Source: Paraburkholderia sp. CNPSo 3274
GTDB taxonomy: Bacteria > Pseudomonadota > Gammaproteobacteria > Burkholderiales > Burkholderiaceae
DNA length: 64,000 nt
Assembly: GCF_024206475.1 (NCBI RefSeq)
Contig: NZ_JAMBPR010000006.1
Coordinates: 124,001-188,000 of the forward strand
Direction: 5' to 3'
Position 1 is the stretch's first letter; each line of letters begins with the position of its first letter. A program made the position numbers and the translations under genes. Positions 26,745 to 34,937 of this stretch are shown here, in pieces. The notes below the pieces were generated by a model. That model saw nothing but the letters and a program-made list of their open reading frames with translations, did not search any database and was not told the DNA's origin.

Positions 26745-27050
26745 TCAGCGCGCGGCTGGCGATTGCGGCTGGGTTTGCGCCTCGAGACGCGTAAGCCAGA
26801 CGATGGCCTCCTCACGCGACGCCCCGCACATCTCGGGCTGCGGCTGCAGCCCCGAGCAGCACGCCGGCCGCAACGGTGAGCCGAAGATCATGCAGCGCAG
26901 GTCCTCGCCGAGTTGAACGCAACGCGCGCCGGCCGGCTTGCCTTGCGGCATGCCCGGAATCGGGCTCGTAATGGACGGCGCAATGCAGCACGCGCCGCAA
27001 CCGGGACGACAGGCGTGCACTGAGGCATCGGCGGGAAAAACGGTACTCAC
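26745..27050 (-). CDS. YkgJ-family cysteine cluster protein
   Basis: A 101-residue protein when started at the GTG at 27050, which follows AGGAAG with 5-nt spacing. It carries the family cysteines in [12 protein letters not shown] near the N-terminus and, further on, [19 protein letters not shown] and EMC, which probably bind zinc or an iron-sulfur cluster. YkgJ proteins are small putative metal-binding proteins of unknown function. Longer in-frame starts would add sequence with no resemblance to the family. Confidence 0.78.
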   Translation of the reverse strand: MSTVFPADASVHACRPGCGACCIAPSITSPIPGMPQGKPAGARCVQLGEDLRCMIFGSPLRPACCSGLQPQPEMCGASREEAIVWLTRLEAQTQPQSPAAR

Positions 27051-27271
27051 TTCGGCTTCCTGGAACGCTGAGAAATGGTGTCCGCGCGGCGACGGACCAG
27101 ACGCATTGTGCCATCGCCCGCATGCGACCTTTTTACACAATCGCTTCTTCCTACTCGCTCGTACACTTTGTCCATCTGGCGCTGTAGGACAAGGGACAGG
27201 CCATCTGTGCGTGGCGTTCCGCGGCGCCGGACGCTGCCCACCCAAGCGCCGCCCTTCCCAGTGAGCCTTGC

Positions 27272-28657
27272 ATGAGCGACGCCGACCTGCTCTTTCGCCC
27301 CGACCTGCTTGCCAAATATGGCGCCAACGGCCCGCGCTACACGTCCTACCCCACCGCCCTGCAATTCCGCGACGACTTTGATCCCGCCGACTACATGCGC
27401 GCGGCGGCCGATCCGGGCGCAAGCGAAACCGACCTCTCGCTGTACTTCCACATTCCGTTCTGCGACACCGTCTGTTTCTATTGCGGCTGCAACAAGGTCA
27501 TCACGAAGAACCGCGGCCGCGCGAAACCCTATCTCGCGCAGTTGATCCGCGAAGTGGAGTTGCAGGCCGCGCTCTTCGACACGAAGCGCCCCGTTTCGCA
27601 GCTGCATTGGGGCGGCGGCACGCCCACCTTTCTCTCGCTGGACGAAATGAGCGCGCTCATGGCCGCCACGCGCGAACACTTCGCGCTGCAGCCCGACGAC
27701 ACCGGCGAATACTCGATCGAGATCGACCCGCGCGAAGCCACGGCACAGACCATTGCGCATTTGCGTTCGCTCGGCTTCAACCGGCTGAGCCTGGGCGTTC
27801 AGGACTTCGATCCGGTCGTGCAGAAGGCGGTCAACCGCATCCAGCCGCTCGAGCTGACCGTCGACGTCATGAACGCCGCGCGCGCGAACGGCTTCGAATC
27901 GATCAGTGTCGATCTGATCTACGGTTTGCCGCACCAGAACGTCAAAACATTCGGCCGCACGCTCGAGACGATGTTGCTGCTCGCGCCCGATCGCATCTCG
28001 GTGTTCGGCTACGCGCACATGCCGCATCTGTTCAAGATGCAGCGTCAGATGGACGAAGCCACCTTGCCCACGCCCGCGGAGCGCATGGCGCTGCTGAGGC
28101 TCGTGATCGAGCAGCTCAGCGAGGCGGGCTACGTCTACATCGGCATGGATCATTTCGCACTGCCCACCGACGAACTCGCGCGCGCCCAGGCGCAGCGCAC
28201 GCTGCACCGCAATTTTCAGGGCTACAGCACGCGCGCCGATTGCGACCTGATCGGCTTTGGCGCCTCGGCGATCGGCAAGGTCGGCGACGTCTACGCGCAG
28301 AACGCGAAGGACCTGATCGGCTACGGCGCGGCCATTGGCGCGGGCAAGCTCGCGACCGCGAAAGGCGTGCGCCTCACCGCCGATGACCGTCTGCGCCGCG
28401 ACATCATCACGGAACTCATGTGCAATCTCGAACTGCGTTACGACGAGTTCGAGGCCGCCTACGGTGTGCGTTTTCCGGCGACCTTCGCGGCCGAACTCGA
28501 ACGGCTGCGCGAGTTCGAACGCGACGGGCTCGTTGCGCGCAGCGCCGACCGCCTCGAGGTGCTGCCCGCTGGGCGCATGCTGGTGCGCAATATCGCGATG
28601 GTGTTTGACCGCTATCTTGGCGCACAACAGCCCGAACGGTTCTCGCGGACGATTTGA
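27272..28657 (+). CDS. hemN: Oxygen-independent coproporphyrinogen III oxidase
   Basis: A radical-SAM enzyme that decarboxylates coproporphyrinogen III to protoporphyrinogen IX in haem synthesis when oxygen is scarce. The 461-residue protein has the 4Fe-4S cysteines C64, C68 and C71 in [10 protein letters not shown], preceded by [10 protein letters not shown], and GGGTPTFLS. The N-terminal PRYTSYPTA and the full length separate true HemN from the shorter HemW. Upstream 27168-27192 has TTGTCC / GGACAA arms 13 bp apart, not an FNR-type TTGAT/ATCAA site. With hemL it gives this window two haem genes. Confidence 0.93.
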   Translation: MSDADLLFRPDLLAKYGANGPRYTSYPTALQFRDDFDPADYMRAAADPGASETDLSLYFHIPFCDTVCFYCGCNKVITKNRGRAKPYLAQLIREVELQAALFDTKRPVSQLHWGGGTPTFLSLDEMSALMAATREHFALQPDDTGEYSIEIDPREATAQTIAHLRSLGFNRLSLGVQDFDPVVQKAVNRIQPLELTVDVMNAARANGFESISVDLIYGLPHQNVKTFGRTLETMLLLAPDRISVFGYAHMPHLFKMQRQMDEATLPTPAERMALLRLVIEQLSEAGYVYIGMDHFALPTDELARAQAQRTLHRNFQGYSTRADCDLIGFGASAIGKVGDVYAQNAKDLIGYGAAIGAGKLATAKGVRLTADDRLRRDIITELMCNLELRYDEFEAAYGVRFPATFAAELERLREFERDGLVARSADRLEVLPAGRMLVRNIAMVFDRYLGAQQPERFSRTI

Positions 28658-28678
28658 CGGCTTGCCGCCGCCGCGTAG

Positions 28679-28707
28679 TTGCCTGGGCGGCCGATTTGCG
28701 TCATAAT
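28679..28707 (+). promoter_or_regulatory. Promoter of tRNA-Leu
   Basis: TTGCCT (28679-28684), a 17-bp spacer and CATAAT (28702-28707). It would start about 75 nt before the mature tRNA end. Confidence 0.55.
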
Positions 28708-28750
28708 CTCCGGCTACTTCGAGCGCTTGCATGTTTGCGCTCGGATGCGA

Positions 28751-28790
28751 GAAACACGCAAAAGCACGCAAATGCACGCAAAAACACGCC
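28751..28790 (+). repeat. Four 10-bp tandem repeats running into tRNA-Leu
   Basis: Exact 10-bp spacing of CACGCA at 28755, 28765 and 28775 and CACGCC at 28785, separated by AAAG, AATG and AAAA. The GCC of the last copy is already the 5' end of the tRNA. Confidence 0.85.
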
Positions 28791-28872
28791 TCGGTGGTGA
28801 AATTGGTAGACGCGCCGGACTCAAAATCCGGTTCCGAAAGGAGTGCCGGTTCGATTCCGGCCCGAGGCACCA
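28788..28872 (+). tRNA. tRNA-Leu (anticodon CAA)
   Basis: A class II tRNA of 85 nt: acceptor stem GCCTCGG / CCGAGGC, anticodon stem CCGGA / TCCGG around CTCAAAA (anticodon CAA), a variable arm, T arm with GGTTCGATTCC, discriminator A and an encoded CCA. It reads TTG leucine codons. An intrinsic terminator follows within 70 nt, so it is a single-gene transcript. Confidence 0.95.
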
Positions 28873-28905
28873 GAATGCTTTCCGGCAATTGCCGCCGGAA
28901 TCCTG

Positions 28906-28940
28906 AAACCCGCGAAAGCTTAAGGCTTCGCGGGTTTTTT
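28906..28940 (+). terminator. Intrinsic terminator of tRNA-Leu
   Basis: AAACCCGCGAAAGC and GCTTCGCGGGTTT form the stem, followed by a run of six T. A smaller hairpin (TTCCGG / CCGGAA, 28880-28900) precedes it. Confidence 0.88.
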
Positions 28941-29068
28941 GTTGCCGGCTTGAATCCGACGTGCCCTTCTTTGGACGAAGATCAAGCGTCCCGCGGATGT
29001 CGCACGGCGTGCCGCGCCCCGCTGCTATCGTTGTCGAAGTTATTGAGACAGCAAACCGGGAGCGTACG

Positions 29069-29290
29069 ATGGACCGCATTTTCATGACGCGAGAGGAAGC
29101 CATACGCATCCTCATCGAGGCCCACGAGTCCGTCACCGGACGCACCGCCGCAACGTTGATCCGCTCAAGCGCAGACCGATCCGCCAGCCTCGAAGCGCTA
29201 GACCGGTTGCTGCTCGACGTGCGCGCGGGCCGGGTCGATGAATTTCGCACCTGGCCAGAGGACAGCACCTGCGTCTCGATCACTGACTGA
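29069..29290 (+). CDS. Small hypothetical protein, 73 residues
   Basis: The ATG at 29069 follows GGGAG with about 8-nt spacing. The product begins MDRIFMTREEAIRILIEAHESVTG and is a helical, soluble, acidic protein with no membrane segment, ending TCVSITD. It is not recognised. The first part (TREEAIRILIEAH) looks amphipathic helical. It stands alone between tRNA-Leu and poxB, converging on poxB with only about 20 bp between the stops. Real by ribosome binding site and codon use, but unproven. Confidence 0.5.
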   Translation: MDRIFMTREEAIRILIEAHESVTGRTAATLIRSSADRSASLEALDRLLLDVRAGRVDEFRTWPEDSTCVSITD

Positions 29291-29311
29291 CGCAGGTCTG
29301 CCGCACGAGCC

Positions 29312-31030
29312 TCAGCGCAAATTCGTCTGCGCCAACTCCACCACCTCGTCTCCGCGCCCGCTCAGCACCGCGCGCAGCATATAGAGGCTGAACCCTTTCG
29401 CTTGCGCCCACTGCAGCTTCGGCGGCATGGCCAGTTCGTGCTTCGTCGTCACCACGTCGACGAGCGCCGGCCCTGCGTGCGAGAACGCCGCGCGCAACGC
29501 CTCATCGAGCGCTTCAGACGTCTCCACGCGCACGCTGAAGAGGCCCGCGCCTTTCGCGATTTCTGCGAAGTTGGTGGCCGCAAGATCGGTGCCCGTCTCC
29601 ATGTAGCCGCCGGCCTTCATCTCCATTGCAACAAAACCGAGCGAGCTATTATTCAGGACAACGATCTTGATCGGCAAATCGAGCTGACGCGCCGTGAGAA
29701 TGTCGCCGAGCAGCATCGAAAGGCCGCCGTCGCCGGAGAGCGAGACCACCTGGCGCCCGGCGTGCGCTGCCTGCGCGCCGAGCGCCTGCGGCATGGCGTT
29801 CGCCATCGAGCCGTGGTTGAACGAGCCGTGCAAGCGGCGCCGGCCGTTCATCGTCAGGTAGCGCGCGGCCCAGAGCGTGGGCGTGCCAACGTCGACCGCG
29901 AAGATCGCATCATCCTCGGCGATCGCGTCGAGCCGCGACACCACATACTGCGGATGCAGCGGCTTGCCAGCGGCTGCCGGGCGCGCAAGTTCGTCGAGTC
30001 CCTTGCGGGCGCTCGCATAGTGCTCGCGCGCATGCTCGATGAAGCGCCGGTCGGTCTTGCGCGTGAGCTTCGGCGTGAGCGCGCGCAACGTTTCGCGTAC
30101 GTCACCGATGAGCCCGAGCGTGAGCGGCGCGCGTTTGCCGAGCGCGGCCGCGTCGCGGTCGATCTGCACGATATTCGCGTGCTGCGGATAGAAGTTGCGA
30201 TACGGGAAGTCGGTGCCGAGCATGACGAGCGTGTCGCACGACATCATCGCGTGGTAGCCCGAGCTGAAGCCGATCAGCCCGGTCATGCCCACGTCGTATG
30301 GGTTATCCCATTCGACGTACTGCTTGCCGCGCAGCGCATGCACCGTCGGCGCGCCGAGCGCGTCCGCGAAGGCCACCACTTCGTCATGCGAGCCCTTGCA
30401 ACCGCTGCCGCACAGCAGCGTCACCGCCTCGGAGCGATTCAGCAGCACGGCGAGCCGGTCAATATCCGCCGACGAAGGCAGGGTCGCCGGACGCGCCGCC
30501 TGGGCCCATGCCGGCTCCTCATCAGACGAGTCCAGAAGCGCCACGTCGCCGGGCAGCACGATCACGGCGACGCCCTTCTGGTCGATCGCGGTGCGCAACG
30601 CGGTGTCGAGCACGCGCGGGAACTGCGATGCGTTCGTCACCAGTTCCACGTAATGGCTGCACTCGCGGAAGAGTTCGGTCGGGTGCGTCTCCTGGAAATA
30701 GCCGAGGCCGATTTCCGTCGACGGAATGTGCGCCGCGATCGCGAGCACCGGCGAGCGGTTGCGATGGCAGTCGTAGAGACCGTTGATGAGATGCAGATTG
30801 CCAGGCCCGCAACTGCCCGCGCACACCGCGAGCCGGCCGGTTGCCGCGGCTTCCGCGCCCGCCGCAAAGGCGGCGACTTCCTCGTGCCGCGTGTGCATCC
30901 AGCGGATCGTGCCGAGCTTGCGCAGGCTCGCCGACAACCCGTTCAGGCTGTCGCCGGTCACGCCCCAGATGCGCTCGACGCCGACTGCCTCGAGCGTTTT
31001 CGCCAAATGATCCGCTATTGTCTTCGCCAT
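29312..31030 (-). CDS. poxB: Pyruvate dehydrogenase (quinone) / pyruvate oxidase
   Basis: A thiamine-diphosphate flavoenzyme that decarboxylates pyruvate to acetate and CO2 and passes electrons to ubiquinone at the membrane. The ATG at 31030 follows GGAG and gives 572 residues, the same as E. coli PoxB. The N-terminal TPP domain has VTGDSLNGL and the catalytic glutamate in [17 protein letters not shown]; the C-terminal half carries the TPP motif from [12 protein letters not shown] to [11 protein letters not shown]. The C-terminal 25 residues would be the lipid-activated membrane anchor. PoxB is usually a stationary-phase enzyme; nothing here shows its control. Confidence 0.92.
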   Translation of the reverse strand: MAKTIADHLAKTLEAVGVERIWGVTGDSLNGLSASLRKLGTIRWMHTRHEEVAAFAAGAEAAATGRLAVCAGSCGPGNLHLINGLYDCHRNRSPVLAIAAHIPSTEIGLGYFQETHPTELFRECSHYVELVTNASQFPRVLDTALRTAIDQKGVAVIVLPGDVALLDSSDEEPAWAQAARPATLPSSADIDRLAVLLNRSEAVTLLCGSGCKGSHDEVVAFADALGAPTVHALRGKQYVEWDNPYDVGMTGLIGFSSGYHAMMSCDTLVMLGTDFPYRNFYPQHANIVQIDRDAAALGKRAPLTLGLIGDVRETLRALTPKLTRKTDRRFIEHAREHYASARKGLDELARPAAAGKPLHPQYVVSRLDAIAEDDAIFAVDVGTPTLWAARYLTMNGRRRLHGSFNHGSMANAMPQALGAQAAHAGRQVVSLSGDGGLSMLLGDILTARQLDLPIKIVVLNNSSLGFVAMEMKAGGYMETGTDLAATNFAEIAKGAGLFSVRVETSEALDEALRAAFSHAGPALVDVVTTKHELAMPPKLQWAQAKGFSLYMLRAVLSGRGDEVVELAQTNLR

Positions 31031-31285
31031 GGTGTTCTCCACGTGAGCCGTATGGCGCAGCGCGCGCTCCGAGGCCGGGCGCTGCGCGAGAAGAAAATTG
31101 GGGGTCGACTATTCAGGCGTCCAGGCCCTGCAACCCGGCCGGACCTGCCAATACCTTGCGCTACGTTACGCCATCCGCCCGAAATACGCGGTCAAGCCGT
31201 GCGAAGCGGACAGGCGGCGGGCACGGCGGCGCGGACCACGTCGCCACGGATAAAATAGCCGGCTCTACGCTGTTCGCCGTCCGTC

Positions 31286-31993
31286 ATGAATCTCGAAAGC
31301 ATTCTCTTCAGCCAGGGTTTCGGCTCACGCCGCCAATGCCGCGCGCTCATCGCCGACGCGCGGGTCGCCGTCGCGGGCGAGCCGTGCACCAACCCGCTCG
31401 CAACGTTCGACACGGCCAGCCTGGTCTTCAGCGTGGACGGCATCCCGTGGCCGTTTCACGAGCGCGCCTACATTGCGCTCAACAAGCCCGCGGGCTATGA
31501 GTGCTCGCGCGATCCGCAGCATCACTTGAGCGTGTTTCATCTGCTGCCGCCGCAGTTCGCGCAGCGCAACGTGCAATGCGTAGGCCGCCTCGATCAGGAT
31601 ACGACCGGCCTCCTGCTGCTTTCCGACGATGGCCAGTTCGTCCACGCTTTCACATCGCCCAAGCGCAAGGTGCCGAAGATCTACATGGCGACAACGCGCC
31701 ATCCGCTCGACGAAACCCAGCTCAAAGCCCTGCGCGAAGGTGTGCTGCTGCACGGCGAGCGCGAGCCGAGCGCCGCCGTCGCCGCAAACGCACGTGCAGA
31801 CCACGAGCTGGAGCTGACCGTGCTCGAAGGCAAATATCACCAGGTCAAACGGATGGTGGCCGCGGCCGGCAACCGCGTCGAGGCGCTCCACCGCGAGCGC
31901 ATCGGCGGCTTTTCGCTGCCCGACGCCCTGGCGCCGGGCGCCTGGCAATGGCTCGACGCCGCAGCGCTCGACGCGTTGCGCAACAAGGGGTAA
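31286..31993 (+). CDS. rsuA: 16S rRNA pseudouridine(516) synthase (RsuA)
   Basis: Isomerises U516 of 16S rRNA. The 235-residue protein has an N-terminal S4 RNA-binding domain (SQGFGSRRQCRALIADARVAVAG) and a catalytic domain with NKPAGYECS and the active-site aspartate D103 in GRLDQDTTGLLLLSDDG, almost the same position as D102 of E. coli. EGKYHQVKRMVAAAGNRVEALHRERIGG is the C-terminal family motif. The close paralogues RluE/RluF act on 23S rRNA, so U516 is the likely rather than certain target. A TAAAAT box at 31251-31256 may be the -10 element. Confidence 0.85.
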   Translation: MNLESILFSQGFGSRRQCRALIADARVAVAGEPCTNPLATFDTASLVFSVDGIPWPFHERAYIALNKPAGYECSRDPQHHLSVFHLLPPQFAQRNVQCVGRLDQDTTGLLLLSDDGQFVHAFTSPKRKVPKIYMATTRHPLDETQLKALREGVLLHGEREPSAAVAANARADHELELTVLEGKYHQVKRMVAAAGNRVEALHRERIGGFSLPDALAPGAWQWLDAAALDALRNKG

Positions 31994-32148
31994 ACCACCA
32001 CCGGGCGGCGCGAGCGCCCGCCGCTCAGTGCGTTGACGCACCGATGCTTGCAAACAGGTATCGTTTTCGCCGCACCGCAACATGTCCTTGCCGAGCTTCC
32101 GCCCTATACTCGTCTGCATAACCATTACAAGTTGCAAGGAGGGGCATC

Positions 32149-32337
32149 ATGATCATCAACGGCTCATTCGAAATCTCATTCATGTTGATGGCATTCATGG
32201 CGCTTGGGGCGGTTCTGATTGGGGGCCTGCTCGCGTCGATGCATATGCGACATCAGTATCATCCGAACCTCATCGGGGCGCTCATCGGGGCGCTATTGTG
32301 CTTCCTCCTGCTCGAAGCGCTGCCGGCCATCACGTGA
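32149..32337 (+). CDS. Small two-helix membrane protein, 62 residues
   Basis: AAGGAGGGG gives an excellent ribosome binding site for the ATG at 32149. The product begins MIINGSFEISFMLMAFMALGAVLIGG (first membrane helix), has a short polar HMRHQYHP loop and a second helix NLIGALIGALLCFLLLEALPAI. No family is recognised. A 14-bp palindrome GTGCGTTGACGCAC (32028-32041) and a TATACT box (32105-32110) lie upstream. Probably a real inner-membrane microprotein; its role is unknown. Confidence 0.65.
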   Translation: MIINGSFEISFMLMAFMALGAVLIGGLLASMHMRHQYHPNLIGALIGALLCFLLLEALPAIT

Positions 32338-32371
32338 ACGGCACGCTTTGCGCCGCGCCGCCCGCCCGGAG

Positions 32372-33454
32372 TCACGGGTGCGGCGGCAGCGTGCGCAAGA
32401 ACGCATCTACGTCGGCATAACGCAAACGCACGCGCAGTTCGCGCTTGAGGCGCGTATTGGCGAGCCGTCGCGACTCCCGCATGAACGACAGCAAGACAGG
32501 CTCGAGTTCGCGCTCGGCCTCCGCGCGGCTCACGCGCGGTGCGCGCGCGAGCCCGAGGGCATCGGCTACGCGGTCGAAATACTCGCCCATCTTCAGTTCG
32601 CTGTCGTCCGTCGCGTGGATCGTGCGCCCCGGGCGACCGTGCGTCGCGAGGCGCAGGAGAATCGCCGCGAGGTCGTCTGCGTGGATGTGGCTCGTGTAGA
32701 CGTCGTCGCTAGCGACGAGCGCCGGCGTGCGCTTCTCCAGCCGCGCGAGCGGGAGGCGGTTCGCCGCGTAAATGCCGGGAATGCGCGCGATCGTGGCGCT
32801 GAGCGCGCCGCGCGCCGTTGCGCGGCGCAGTTGCCGTTCGGCCGACACCCGGCGTATGGCGCGGGCGTTGGCGGGCTGCACCGTGCGTGTTTCGTCGATG
32901 CGCGCGCCGCCGCAATCCCCGTACACCCCCGTCGTACTCGCGTAGACGAGCCTCGGGCGTTCGAAGCGCTTACGCCGGGTGCGAGAAAACCGCCGGATGC
33001 GCTCGGGTACAATAACGGATGCTCCAAAGGCTGCGGGATGGCCGAAAGCGCTGCGGCGAATGCGGTCCACGAGGCAATGCAATGGGGGCCGCAATGCGCG
33101 CGGCGCGGCGCCCGCCAGCGCAGGCCGCGACACCGCGCGACGCCGCGCCGCAAGCGCTGCGATCAGGCGGCGCGTGCGCAGGTCGTCGTCGCCGGATTTT
33201 TGCGGTGGCGCGAGGTGCAGTACGGTGCCAGCCAGGCCCGCGATCCGCGCGAGACTCGTGCGCGAGTCGAGGTCGCCGCGCACCGGCGTTGCGCCCGCGG
33301 TCCGCACCGCGTCTGCGCGCTCGGCACGGCGCGTGAGCGCAAATACGCGCGCACGGTCTGGCCGTTCGCGCAACTGGGCGACGGCGCGCAGGCCGACGTC
33401 GCCGCAACCGACAATCAGGATGCGCGCACGGCGCAAGTTTCGTGTGGCAATCAT
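32372..33454 (-). CDS. NAD(P)-dependent extended SDR protein (YeeZ-like)
   Basis: A 360-residue Rossmann protein. ILIVGCGDVGLRAVAQL (12-28) is the nucleotide-binding glycine motif and RPRLVYASTTGVYGDCGG (166-183) supplies the catalytic Ser/Thr and Tyr region of extended short-chain dehydrogenases; HADDLAAILLRLA follows. Relatives are annotated as NAD-dependent epimerases of the YeeZ type with no proven substrate. Residues about 106-165 are an Arg/Ala/Pro-rich stretch that does not look like the fold and seems to be an insertion before the catalytic strand. It is divergent from the reductase at 33576. Confidence 0.75.
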   Translation of the reverse strand: MIATRNLRRARILIVGCGDVGLRAVAQLRERPDRARVFALTRRAERADAVRTAGATPVRGDLDSRTSLARIAGLAGTVLHLAPPQKSGDDDLRTRRLIAALAARRRAVSRPALAGAAPRALRPPLHCLVDRIRRSAFGHPAAFGASVIVPERIRRFSRTRRKRFERPRLVYASTTGVYGDCGGARIDETRTVQPANARAIRRVSAERQLRRATARGALSATIARIPGIYAANRLPLARLEKRTPALVASDDVYTSHIHADDLAAILLRLATHGRPGRTIHATDDSELKMGEYFDRVADALGLARAPRVSRAEAERELEPVLLSFMRESRRLANTRLKRELRVRLRYADVDAFLRTLPPHP

Positions 33455-33575
33455 GGTGGAACCATTTTAGCGGCCCTGGCCTCGCGGCGAAGGCCTGCAA
33501 GGAAACGCGGCAACTTACCCTAAGCGACCCGCGCCCGGAATCAACCCTCGGATACAGACTTACGCTTCCCTGAAT

Positions 33576-34607
33576 ATGGCTTTCAACGTAACGCTCAAGC
33601 AAAGCGGCCGGCAATTCCAGGTCGAGCCCGACGAACCCATTCTCAACGCGGCCCTGCGCCAGGGCGTCGGCCTGCCGTATGGCTGCAAGAACGGCGCGTG
33701 CGGCTCGTGCAAGGGCGCGGTCTGCAGCGGCGAAGTCGAGCAGCGCGCCCACGCGGCTTCGGCGCTTTCCAATGACGAAAGAACGCGCGGCATGGCCCTC
33801 TTCTGCTGTGCGACGGCGCAAACCGACCTCGAAATCGATATCCGCGAAGTGGCGGGCGTGGGCGACGTGCAGGTGCGCAAGCTGCCTACCCGCATCGCCG
33901 CCATCGAGCACAAGGCAGACGACGTCGTTGTCCTCAAGCTGCAACTGCCCGCCAACGAGCGCCTGCAGTATCTCGCCGGCCAGTACCTCGAATTCATCCT
34001 CAAGGACGGCACGCGCCGCAGCTACTCCATGGCGAGCGCGCCGCACGAGGAAGGCCCGATCGAGCTGCACATCCGCCACATGCCGGGCGGCAAATTCACC
34101 GACCACGTCTTCTCGCAGATGAAGGAGCGCGACATCCTGCGCTTCGAAGCGCCGCTCGGCACCTTCTTCCTGCGCGAGGAATCCGATAAGCCCATCGTGC
34201 TGCTCGCCTCCGGCACCGGCTTCGCGCCGCTCAAGGCGATCGTCGAGCACGCGGTCCACAAGAACCTGAACCGCCCGATGACGCTCTACTGGGGCGCGCG
34301 CCAGAAGAAGGACCTGTACCTGATGGATCTCGCCGGGCAATGGGCGAAGGAGATCCCGAACTTCCGCTTCGTGCCGGTGCTCTCCGAGCCAGCCGCCGGC
34401 GACAACTGGACCGGCCGCATGGGCTTCGTGCACCGCGCCGTGATCGAGGATCTGCCCGATCTTTCGGGCCACCAGGTGTATGCGTGCGGCGCGCCGGTGA
34501 TGGTGGAGTCCGCGCAGCGCGACTTCACGCAGCACCACGGTCTGCCCGAAGACGAGTTCTACGCGGATTCGTTCACGAGCGCCGCTGACCTCGCGAACGC
34601 CGTCTGA
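33576..34607 (+). CDS. Ferredoxin-type 2Fe-2S / FAD / NAD(P)H reductase (CDP-6-deoxy-glucoseen reductase-like)
   Basis: A 343-residue electron-transfer protein. The N-terminal plant-type 2Fe-2S domain has C37, C42 and C45 in YGCKNGACGSCKG and the fourth cysteine at C77 or C78. The ferredoxin reductase part follows: RSYSMAS binds FAD, and LASGTGFAPLKAIVEHA begins the NAD(P)-binding domain, ending in YACGAPVMVESA. It matches proteins usually named CDP-6-deoxy-delta-3,4-glucoseen reductase (AscD/DdhD), but no deoxysugar genes are near, so it more probably serves another oxygenase or quinone partner (inference). No operon partner. Confidence 0.82.
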   Translation: MAFNVTLKQSGRQFQVEPDEPILNAALRQGVGLPYGCKNGACGSCKGAVCSGEVEQRAHAASALSNDERTRGMALFCCATAQTDLEIDIREVAGVGDVQVRKLPTRIAAIEHKADDVVVLKLQLPANERLQYLAGQYLEFILKDGTRRSYSMASAPHEEGPIELHIRHMPGGKFTDHVFSQMKERDILRFEAPLGTFFLREESDKPIVLLASGTGFAPLKAIVEHAVHKNLNRPMTLYWGARQKKDLYLMDLAGQWAKEIPNFRFVPVLSEPAAGDNWTGRMGFVHRAVIEDLPDLSGHQVYACGAPVMVESAQRDFTQHHGLPEDEFYADSFTSAADLANAV

Positions 34608-34620
34608 AGCGCGCCTGAGT

Positions 34621-34649
34621 GGGTCGTTGCGTGTGCAATGCATCGACCC
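34621..34649 (+). other. Stem-loop downstream of the ferredoxin-type reductase
   Basis: GGGTCG (34621-34626) pairs with CGACCC (34644-34649), with an inner TTGC / GCAA stem. No T tract follows, so it is not a typical terminator; it may protect the 3' end of the mRNA. Confidence 0.5.
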
Positions 34650-34708
34650 GCCGGGCAGCCGTCAGGAAAAATTCTTCGGCCGATTGAAAAAATTCGGCAC
34701 ATTGATGG

Positions 34709-34738
34709 TTTACATCGCCATTCGGCTTGTCGTATTCT
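34709..34738 (+). promoter_or_regulatory. Sigma70-type promoter of the argD leader
   Basis: TTTACA (34709-34714), an 18-bp spacer and TATTCT (34733-34738). The expected start of transcription is 34745-34746, exactly at the ATG of the small arginine-rich ORF. Two GAAAAA(A)TTC elements lie just upstream (34666-34674 and 34686-34695). Confidence 0.6.
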
Positions 34739-34745
34739 TGCGCCC

Positions 34746-34796
34746 ATGAACTGCATCCTGTCCGCCCTTCGACGTCGCCGCTCGCCCCATCTTTAG
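34746..34796 (+). CDS. Candidate leaderless arginine leader peptide, 16 residues
   Basis: ATG at 34746 opens a 16-codon frame, MNCILSALRRRRSPHL, ended by TAG at 34794-34796. Four consecutive Arg codons (CGA CGT CGC CGC, 34770-34781) include CGA. No ribosome binding site is present, but the predicted transcript begins at the ATG itself, as for known leaderless leader ORFs such as rhizobial trpL. The stop codon directly abuts the antiterminator strand at 34797-34805. The frame and structures are seen; the function is inference. Confidence 0.55.
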   Translation: MNCILSALRRRRSPHL

Positions 34797-34886
34797 GGCC
34801 TGGCTACTCGCGGACGCGCGTTGCACCTCAACGCACAGCAAGTTCGAATCACGAAAGCCACGGCCAGTCCGTGGCTTTTTGTTTTT
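34797..34886 (+). promoter_or_regulatory. Candidate arginine attenuator: antiterminator and intrinsic terminator
   Basis: Terminator: AAAGCCACGG (34854-34863), loop CCAGT, CCGTGGCTTT (34869-34878), then TT-G-TTTTT. Antiterminator: GGCCTGGCT (34797-34805) can pair with AGCCA-c-GGCC (34856-34865), a 9-bp helix with one bulged C that destroys the terminator arm. A local hairpin GCGTTG / CAACGC (34818-34834) lies between. GTCCGC inside the leader ORF (34760-34765) can pair with GCGGAC (34810-34815). A ribosome stalled at the Arg codons would free the antiterminator strand; one at the stop codon would cover it. Confidence 0.6.
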
Positions 34887-34937
34887 CCGCCGTATCTTCT
34901 TCAACCCTTTTGCAGCCCCAATGCGGAGCCCGTTGCC

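Noticed and set aside
27168..27192. TTGTCC / GGACAA arms before hemN as an FNR/ANR site
   Set aside because: The FNR consensus is TTGAT-n4-ATCAA. These arms differ in sequence and are 13 bp apart, so oxygen control cannot be claimed from them.
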